Shown in pieces: positions 56,749 to 64,000 of a stretch of DNA of 64,000 nucleotides (its first letter is position 1; each line of letters begins with the position of its first letter). The stretch lies in assembly GCA_002221725.1 (NCBI GenBank), contig NJFT01000037.1, positions 179,287 to 243,286 of the forward strand, read 5' to 3'. This DNA is from Scedosporium boydii (lineage: Eukaryota; Ascomycota; Sordariomycetes; Microascales; Microascaceae). The translations under genes and the position numbers were made by a program. The notes beneath the pieces were generated by a model. That model did not search any database. It was given only the letters and a program-made list of their open reading frames with translations, and was not told where the DNA came from.

Positions 56749-58564
56749 CTATGATGACGGCGGCTGCTGCTGCTCCTGGGTCTGCTGTTCCGGCTGCTGT
56801 TGCGGCTGTCCCGGTTGGCCAGGATTCTTCATCGCATCACTATTCCGCCACGATATAAACTCCTCCGTAAGCACCTCTCCATGGCCATGCTCCGCTACCC
56901 GAAAGACTTCAATATCATGGGCCCCAGCCTGTCTCCTAATCCTCCAAACGCCATCACCCCTAATAACACCTTTCAACCCTAGAAAGAGCCCAAACCCTCC
57001 ATTAGTACAAGTTTCAGGGACAGAAAAGGGGTTGGGGTCCGGGGTCCTGAAGGGTATATATATATGTGTGTATAGGAAAGACTCACACTCCAAAAACTCC
57101 ACGGCAAAATCCACACAAACATCCGCATCCCAATCCCTCGGACTCACGCCCGGCAAATCCGCCGTATACATCTCCTTCACCCTCACCAACCTGCCCTCGT
57201 GGCTGCGGAACCCCACGACGACGCGGGACACGCCGATGAGGTAGGACTGGATCCAGAAGCGCATGGCTTTGTTGTTGAAGAAGGAGAGGTCGCGATCGGA
57301 TTGGATGTCGGCGGAGGTTTTGAGCTCGACCCAGTCGGTTGGGTGGGAGGGGTCGGTGGGTTTGGAGCCCCAGACTGACAAGAAGAGGAGGGTCTTCTCG
57401 TTAGAAGGAAGGAGACGAAGAAGAAGATAATGGCATGACTTACGGGCATCGATTTCGCCGGCTAGACAGAGTTTTGTCCGGCCAAGATGCATAGTTACGA
57501 TGGAGCAGTATTGGGCTTTGTTGCTCACCGTTGCTTCGGGCCGAGATTCGATTTCCGTCCGCGTCGATTCGCCCCAGGGCCGGGGGAGGGTGGTGAGGGT
57601 TTCGAACTTGTATCCTATATTGTTTCCGACGAGTGGTGAGCTTCATGTTTTATCGTCAGCCCATCGAAGATGGAATATATAACTATACCCCAAAAGGTCA
57701 TCTGCTCAGGAGTGAATCTTCCCCGCCGTCTCTGCTGGGACTGTCTCCTCTTGCTCTCCATCTTGAATTCGTGGTTTTCTTCAATAAATCTGGCCAACTA
57801 GTTAGAAGCGCTACCTACTATTCCCGCATACCAAACGTGCTCAAGACATAGGCCCGATAGGAAAAAGACTTACAGACAATTCTTCATCATGATTAGAGCG
57901 TCAGTATTATTCACAAATAGTTAAGAGGAAAGGCTGGCATAGGATCTTGATTCGTACTTGAAACACAGTGGCATTCATCTCGAATCTGCTCAAACGTCGT
58001 CAGTTGGCATTCCCCAAGCATCGAGAAGACATACCCGTCGCGGTACTCAAAAGGACAGCTCAGTATCTGTCCACCCCTCCTGTTAGCTTATAACATCACC
58101 ATCTCCCAAATATATCTCGGGGGAAAGAGAGAATCCAAACCTTGGTCATCATCCCCCGCCACGTCACAAGGTGCGCATCAATCCTCTTTCCCTCCTTCTT
58201 CTCATAATCCACAATCGACCTCAGCAAGCCAACAAGATGTTCCGGTTGCGAATCATCATGCTTGTCGAATCTCTCGAAGCCCGAAGAGAGGTCGGCCCCG
58301 ATATCCATCGGGTTGTGGTAGTACCATCTTAGCCCAGAGGCGTCTTGCTTGAACTCGTGGTTGTCGTCGTAGGAGAAGCAGGTAAACTCCTGTTCGTCCC
58401 TCTCTCTCCCGTTAGCTACAGCCTAATGTTACACGGATGGATGATGGATATCGAAAGGGAGGAAGCTAATGTTCTGGTCCAAAACTCACCGTTGGCCTCG
58501 TAACCAACCCCCGACCTCCTCCAGGTCGATATCCACCACTCCGTATAGGAAATCTCGCCGCCAT
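56749..58564 (-). CDS. RAI1: decapping nuclease / pyrophosphohydrolase RAI1 (DXO family)
   Basis: This is the partner of nuclear 5'-3' exonuclease Rat1; it removes aberrant mRNA 5' caps and pyrophosphate. Nine exons were rebuilt: 58490-58564, 58141-58389, 58035-58066, 57958-57985, 57875-57882, 57689-57789, 57444-57614, 57087-57374 and 56749-56978. All phases are consistent, giving 393 aa. Exon 5 is an 8-nt microexon that makes TVFQ-NCL-FIEENHEFK. The motifs in order are EFTCFSYDDNHEF, MDIGADLSSGFERFD, LVTWRGMMTK, FWGYKFE (the G-x-x-x-E motif), GEID (E218, D220), VELKTSAD (E238, K240), VVGFRSHEG and DGVWRIRRQ. These are the DXO/Rai1 metal- and substrate-binding motifs. A Gln/Pro-rich tail ends the protein. 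Introns 7 (69 bases) and 8 (108 bases) are in frame without stops. The lysine and acidic residues suggest an active enzyme. Confidence 0.92.
57875..57882 (-). other. RAI1: 8-nt microexon of RAI1
   Basis: This sits between a GTACGA donor intron (57883-57957, acceptor ATGAAG) and a GTAAGT donor intron (57790-57874, acceptor GGCCAG). It is the only joining I found that keeps frame between TVFQ and FIEENHEFK with GT..AG ends. Transcript data would confirm it. Confidence 0.7.
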
Positions 58565-60218
58565 GATGGTCGTCTCCACGGCTTCTTCACCTTCCCTCAC
58601 AGCCTCGATATACGGCCGTCACCCTTGCGTAGATGTAAATTCGGTCAACCCCGCCGTCTTTAACCTGATCCGCCCGAGACTCGATCAACACCTTCTCAAT
58701 ACGGCAATCGGAGACCTAGTCTATTCCCCCTCCTTGGCGTTTAAAAAAAAAGCTTCCTTAGACGCACTCAAGTTGTTGGATAGAACATTGCGACTTGAAC
58801 AATCAAGGAGGTGCCTCTTGTATCACGTGCAACCCTTGCATCTCACCCCAGGTCCAAGTCGCATTCGTTCGATCAATTGAACCATCATTTTGCAGGTTCG
58901 ATTTCTCGCCTCACTGCACGCTCCCATGCACCGTTACCGTTACATACGATCAATATTCTAGTTTTTATTATTTAGTATCTACGCATTGTCGAGAAGAAAT
59001 GGCGATTTGGTATCTTGAATTTCAGCCCCAACTTCCCAAACTCTTAAGTCCGGAACTTGGTCCCAACTCTCTTCAGTCCAGTTCCAGCACTTCGTCCTTC
59101 CGACCTATCGGCCGCTGGCTCGCTGTCACTCCTCATTCTATAACATGGTGCAGATATAGCTTTTGGGCCATTTAACTTATTCAACTGCCAGGCGATCTAT
59201 CGGTTCAAGCAGACGGGCGAGAGATATGACGTAGGACACGCAGGACTGACCCTCCGGCTAACGGCGGTTGACCTGGATTAAGACACAAAACATTGGAAGG
59301 GAAGTTGTCAAGAGCACTCGCGTTGAAGAAAGATGAGATGCCTCTGTTCTTAAAAACCTTCAATTCGGCTTAATTCTTTAATGGTACATTAATTATGCAC
59401 AAGTGTTTAATGTTCTAATCGCGGTTCCCCCCGAAAATGTAATCCCCGAAGCCGGGCGCTGTAAAATATAAAATGTACAATGTCCGCTTTAAACCAAGGG
59501 ACATAAACCAGGAGGCGGTCGTTACACCCAACACACAAAATCCCTGATTTGGCTCGGCTCCTGATCCGTGGGCTGCCGGTAAAAGCAGTCATGGTCAGCT
59601 TAAGTTCCTACGGGACTAGACAGAAGGCCGTTGTCATTGCCACTACAGACAGTCCTTCATCCTAGTCCTTAGCCGACTCGTTCTGCCATCTGGAGATCTG
59701 CTGTCCCTTGGTTCCCCTAACTGGGCGAGAAAAGCGGATGGAGAAGAATGAAAGGAAAAGTCCAAAAAAAAAGAATGGCAAAAAAAGAAGACGATCGAAA
59801 GGTAATTCGAGTCGAATGCTGAAAATTAAGGCGGGGAGTTTGCTTCCCCTTCGTATATCGACGATGGATGCTTTGTCACACCTCAAGTGCCACGTATTCC
59901 CAGCCCCTAATCCATGAATGCAATAATGGTATGGTGTTTAGAACACAAGGGGACCGCGGCGTTATGAAACCCCAGCAGGTCGAAAGGGAGAAAGAGAAGT
60001 GGAATGGCGAGAAATCAGAAAGCAACTGCTCAAGACGCCTGGAACACCGATTGTCTTATGCTTCGAACTTGTCCTCCTTCCGTTAACAACCACACTCGGC
60101 CACCTCGAAGGAAAACCCGTAGTCCTCATATTCGTCATAAAAAAAAAGTTCGTTTGGTGTTTGTTGTAAAAAGAGGGAATAAATGGCGAACTCCCGTCGC
60201 TGCCCATTATGACGCCTG
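58565..60218. other. intergenic region, RAI1 promoter and SMI1 3' region
   Basis: About 1.65 kb between two leftward genes. It has A-rich runs near 58742-58750 and 59765-59790. No open frame shows a domain or splice pattern that I can support, and no RNA gene is visible. Confidence 0.45.
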
Positions 60219-61976
60219 TCAAATCTCAATCGTCCTCATCGCACCATCGTTGACCTCAGGTAGCTTTCCGTTGAGTTTGGCTCCGGGAACCTCATTTTCC
60301 TTGCCCTTGCCTTGGGCACTATCACCATTCTTCGGGTCGGTCGCTTTCGTCGACGGATCGTCTTCACTAGGTCGGGGTGTGTCGACTTCAACGAGCTTGG
60401 GAGGCTTTAGATCTGCCGTTACGATGGGCGCTAGGGACTCCTCGTTGACTCGCGCTAGGGGGCTAGACTTCCCGTAGGCGCCGGGCTTCGGGCTCGTTAA
60501 GGGAGAGTGGCTACTGAGCCGCTGCATCGACCTGCCACGCTGGGCAGCGTTCGGATCTGTGGGGCTTGCGTAGGGGGAGCTCGTGGGCGAACCGGGGGCT
60601 GTCGGACTACCACGACCGGGTGCCATCGATTTCCGCTTCGCCGCTACGGCCGCCGCACGGCGACCATGTTTCTGATCCATCCTCCACCTCAAAATCTCAA
60701 AGTACGACGGCTCTACGCGGGTTTGTTTGAACTCCTTCAGCTTCAACTCGTTGGTATCCTCGTCAACGAACCACCTGCCGCTGCTCATATCGTCTGCGAC
60801 GACGGCGAGGAAAGCAGCCCAAGAGCGGGCCACAACGTACTTGGTGTCGTAATCGCGGCCGAAGAGGATGACTTGACCCCAGTTACCGGCAGGGCCAGGA
60901 GCAAGGTCCACGGCAATATTGTTGCCACCCCAGTCACGAACTAGGGGGATCCAGGCTGGGTGGGCGTAAGTTTTCTGGATGGTATTGGGCGGAATCGAGG
61001 ACTGCCGAGCCATGAGATCCTGCCGCCATGATCCCGAGTTCCTGGGAGAGCTGTGGGATCGGGAAGAGGAGGCCTCGTTGCTGCTGCTGCTCGCGCCGTT
61101 GACTGTGGGCTTCGCGGGAATGGGCGATCTCAAGGCGGCGGCATCGTCCAGGATTTCCGACGTGACCTTTCGCCAATTCTCCCATTCCTGAACAATTTCT
61201 TCACAGTCTAGCAACATTGAGCTGAATATGATACCTGTTGGCATGCCCAAGCGTTCCTGTCCATCATGGACCATAAGTGACTCTCTGACATCTTGAGGCA
61301 GTGAGCAGTCCAGTATGTGCTCGAGCTCGTTGAGGTCGTTTTGTGTGGCACCTTCTCCTAGCTGATCGAAGAGTTCGGGATAGTTGTCTTCGGCCCAGGC
61401 GTCGATTCGTCTCCACGTATGAGTTACGGGCGGCGGAGGAGGGAGTCCGTCCTGGAATGACTGCATCTGCACATCCCCGGCAGCCTGCCCCTGGACTTCA
61501 AAGCCATCATTGCTTTGGCTGAGGCGTTGGGCGCTAGACGACCGTAGACCGGGCGAATAATGCCCAGGGGATGTATTGGTCGGCGTGTAGGGAGAGACTG
61601 GGGCGTTGAAATCGGAGGTTCTCGTGCCATCGTCGCGATAGGGTGCATTGATATCGGCGCGGGATTCGGAGGCCGTGGCCACTGAGGTCAGCATGCCATT
61701 CCTTCCCTCTAGAGGAACATGGCGACCAGTGCGGTACGGGGAGTCAAAAGTCGAGTCTAATACGCAGATGTAAGTGAGTTTCTTTAATTAGAAACAAACC
61801 GTCGAAAGGCAAAAAGGGGCAAATGGCTACTCACGTCTGTCATTACTGGTCATTGTATGCCAGAATGACCGCAAAGCGGCACCGAATCTATGAAGCAAAG
61901 GGTCGATTAGCGTCAAGACCGCCGAGGTTTAGCGCCTCCAAGATCCATCTACTTAGGGGTTGACCCACGATGCCAT
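60219..61976 (-). CDS. SMI1: cell-wall assembly regulator SMI1/KNR4 (SUKH family)
   Basis: This is a regulator of glucan synthesis and cell-wall integrity signalling; the Neurospora homologue is gs-1. There are three exons, 61969-61976, 61835-61887 and 60219-61756, with introns of 81 bases (GTGGGT..TTCATAG) and 78 bases (GTGAGT..TATTAG), giving 532 aa. The protein starts MASFGAALRSFWHTMTSNDR and continues with HSTFDSPYRTGRHVPLEG. The SUKH core begins around residue 130 (WRRIDAWAEDNYPELFDQLG) and includes NDLNELEHILDCSLP, GMPTGIIFSSMLLD and AHPAWIPLVRDWGGNNIAVD. FEILRWRMDQKHGRR closes the folded part near residue 390, and the remaining tail is Pro/Ser-rich. The 8-nt first exon is an inference; without it translation would begin at MTSNDR in exon 2. 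The GA-rich sequence 62740-62790 (C/T-rich on the coding strand) may mark the core promoter. Confidence 0.92.
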
Positions 61977-64000
61977 CGTTAAGGTAATTTGGCCGTTTTC
62001 GCAAGGCAGTTAAGGAAGAAAAAAAAATTAATATCGGTCTCGCGTTGCGTGGAACTGCTCGGAATTGTCAAAGTGCGACGCTTGTCTCTACAGGATCAAG
62101 CGTAGTTGAAGACGGGAGAGGAAGGAGTGCTGTCGTCAAGCGAATGTGTCGAATGAATCAAACGGGAGGAGATCCTTGTGCTTGGCAAAGAGAGTAGGAG
62201 GTAGTCCCGTCGGTTCGGTGGCTCCCTTATCACTTTATCCAGGAAAACCTCCGAAAGAGAGAAACGAGCGTAATTCCACGAGGGGTCCCGAGGAAAATGG
62301 GATAATTTGCGGCAAGGTTGTCAAGGAGAATCGACGGGTGATGCGTGTAGAATTTGGAAAAAAAAAATGGTCGAGAGAAGACAGTTAGAGGCCGAACATT
62401 ACGTGTAGGAGTCGTATCGGAGGAACACGTCGCGAGAGTGTTTAGCAGGTGCTTGCTGCCCTGTTGCAAATCGGGATCTTCGCGTTTGTGATTTTCTTTT
62501 TCTCTTCTGTTCTTCTTTTCTTTTCCCCCCCTTTTGCTGAATGAATTTAGCTTCCCTTTGGACCTTTTGGCCTTCGGGCGTGGGCGGGTCTGTCCGCGAC
62601 AGTTGGCAGCGTATTATGCAGGGGCGCGTCGTCGATAGTCACACACAAAGACGAAGTGGAAGGAGTAAAGGTGGTTGTTGGCTTCGGGAAGGGAAAGCGC
62701 AGAGAAGGACAGGAAACCCCCGGTATTACTTCGCACTTGGAGAAGGAAAGGAAAAAGAGAAGGAGAGGAGCGAAAGAAGACGAGATAAACTTATGAAAGA
62801 GTGAACGAGTGAATCGGGAATGAGGAATAGGGGGGCTTGAATAAGACTGGAACTGGACACCGGAGGGTTCAAGACAAGAGAAATTCTGAGCCCCAAGAGA
62901 GATAAATGGTTTTAATATTTTAATACAGGAAAGTAGTTTTATGTCTCGCGGAGAAAGCAGCAAAGGGCATCGGCTTCAAAACTGGGCCCTGCACAAACAA
63001 AATGAGGTAACTTCTACTTCGTACCTCCCATTGGGAAATGCAGCCAAGGAGACATTTGGAAGGAGCATGGAAGGGCCAGGGCTGGGTAGTACCGAATACC
63101 TGCAATTAATCTCAGATTTGATATCTCCTGGTTCAACATTTCAATATGCAACAGACAACGACAGAAGCTCTATCTCTGAGTACTCTCAAAGTGGTCGTGT
63201 CCTCAATATTCTTCGTGCTTCATACTCCATTGCTATCGACGAGCCCAACTCCAAAGAATATTATTAAAGTCAGATCAACCAATGTCTCCCTTGTTTGGCG
63301 AGACGATACTCCAAAGCAGACACAGTACTCAGCAAAGAAAGACGTAGGTAAGAGACTGAGGACGCCAGTTTGGAGAGCCACCGTCTTGACTAGTTCCATT
63401 GGTGCTCTCCGAGCGAGGAATTCAGCCCAGTCGGTCTCGCCTGACACAATTTGATACGATACACTTGAAGTTACGAACTCAACTTGGATGAGGAGAAAGA
63501 GGGAGGGTGGTGGTATGTTCGGAGTGCTCACCAATGAGAGAGCCGCAACCCTCTGTAAATTAAGGGGCGCAAACCCACTAGACTAAAGTATTGTACCTAA
63601 GTAGTGTCCAATTGCGGTGTACACTACACTCCAGCCAGGTAATTCGTACCAAGTACGAAGTAATACTCAAGAGTCAAGAACCTGCAGTGTGGCGGGCTGC
63701 CCGGATTGTGGGAGTGTCACAACCAACATCCTCGACAGCAGTGCTGCGGTTTTGGATGAAGTGACCCACTGACAGGACACATTCCCCACTACAGCGCCAG
63801 GCGCCACCAAGTTCGAGGTCTTCCCCCTTTTGTGTTAGAGTTTTGAGGTCTCCAGCTGAATCAGATTCTACGCTAAGTCCCCACCCACCCATTTCGGCCA
63901 CCCCCCCATTTCGGCCGGCCGAAATTCCCGATTCGGCCACATCAGCCATATCGATCATCACAGAACATATCACTATAACCACTTTTCAACACCATTCCAG
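61977..64000. other. SMI1 upstream region to window edge
   Basis: About 2.0 kb with no gene I can support. It has a purine-rich stretch (62740-62790), copies of the dispersed 9-mer at 63015-63023 and 63654-63662, and an ACTACACT word at 63623. Repeated TTTCGGCC words lie in the last 120 bases. Short open frames on both strands have no recognisable features. Confidence 0.5.
63884..63925. repeat. TTTCGGCC direct repeat and 18-base perfect palindrome
   Basis: Two C-rich units each ending in ATTTCGGCC are followed immediately by the inverse GGCCGAAAT, so that ATTTCGGCCGGCCGAAAT (63908-63925) is a perfect palindrome. ATTCGGCCA follows at 63931. Such compact direct and inverted copies are typical of the subterminal parts of DNA transposons, but no transposase is in view. 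Confidence 0.65.

Noticed and set aside
62941..63267. 108-codon open frame upstream of SMI1
   Set aside because: No similarity recognised and the frame contains a copy of the dispersed intergenic 9-mer; most likely chance.

Overview
This window is nuclear DNA of a filamentous ascomycete (Pezizomycotina, most likely Sordariomycetes, though I cannot fix the order). The genes have short introns of about 50-110 bases with GT..AG ends and CTAAC-type branch points. The products are single-copy fungal housekeeping proteins, and pyrimidine-rich tracts precede several starts. I rebuilt exon structures by hand, so several genes given here (LSM5, RAI1, the 5' exons of SMI1, CYK3 and WDR83) are not visible as single open frames.

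Left arm (1-10.1 kb): a gamma-tubulin complex component 5-like gene running off the left edge (-), a GT15 alpha-1,2-mannosyltransferase (+), a WDR83/MORG1 WD40 protein (-), and a Zn2Cys6 regulator with a centrally placed zinc cluster (-).

Middle (10.1-32.1 kb): about 22 kb with no gene I can support, lying 5' of the zinc-cluster regulator. It holds microsatellites, homopolymer tracts and most copies of a dispersed 9-mer, TACGAAGTA/TACTTCGTA. I located 18 exact copies in the window by eye, where random sequence would give about 0.5. None is in a coding exon and 14 are in this desert.

Right arm (32.1-62 kb) is gene-dense: BMT5 (-), LSM5 (-), a WRN-like DEDDy 3'-5' exonuclease (+), an unidentified protein with a Cys-rich tail (+), VPS68 (-), SEC8 (+), YTM1 (+), CYK3 (-), a germinal-centre kinase (+), RAI1 (-) and SMI1/KNR4 (-). 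Two themes recur: ribosome and RNA metabolism (BMT5, LSM5, YTM1, RAI1), and polarity, septation and cell wall (GT15, SEC8, CYK3, the kinase, SMI1, gamma-tubulin complex). They are not arranged as a cluster. CYK3 and the kinase, both expected in septation, are divergent across a 3.0-kb intergenic region.

The last 2 kb (62-64 kb) is the SMI1 upstream region, ending in a TTTCGGCC direct/palindromic repeat that may be the edge of an element lying outside the window. I saw no convincing tRNA, rRNA, CRISPR or intact transposon. The most unusual items are the dispersed 9-mer, the gene desert, an 8-nt microexon in RAI1, a CYK3 homologue with an apparently complete transglutaminase triad, and in-frame stopless introns in RAI1 and the kinase.
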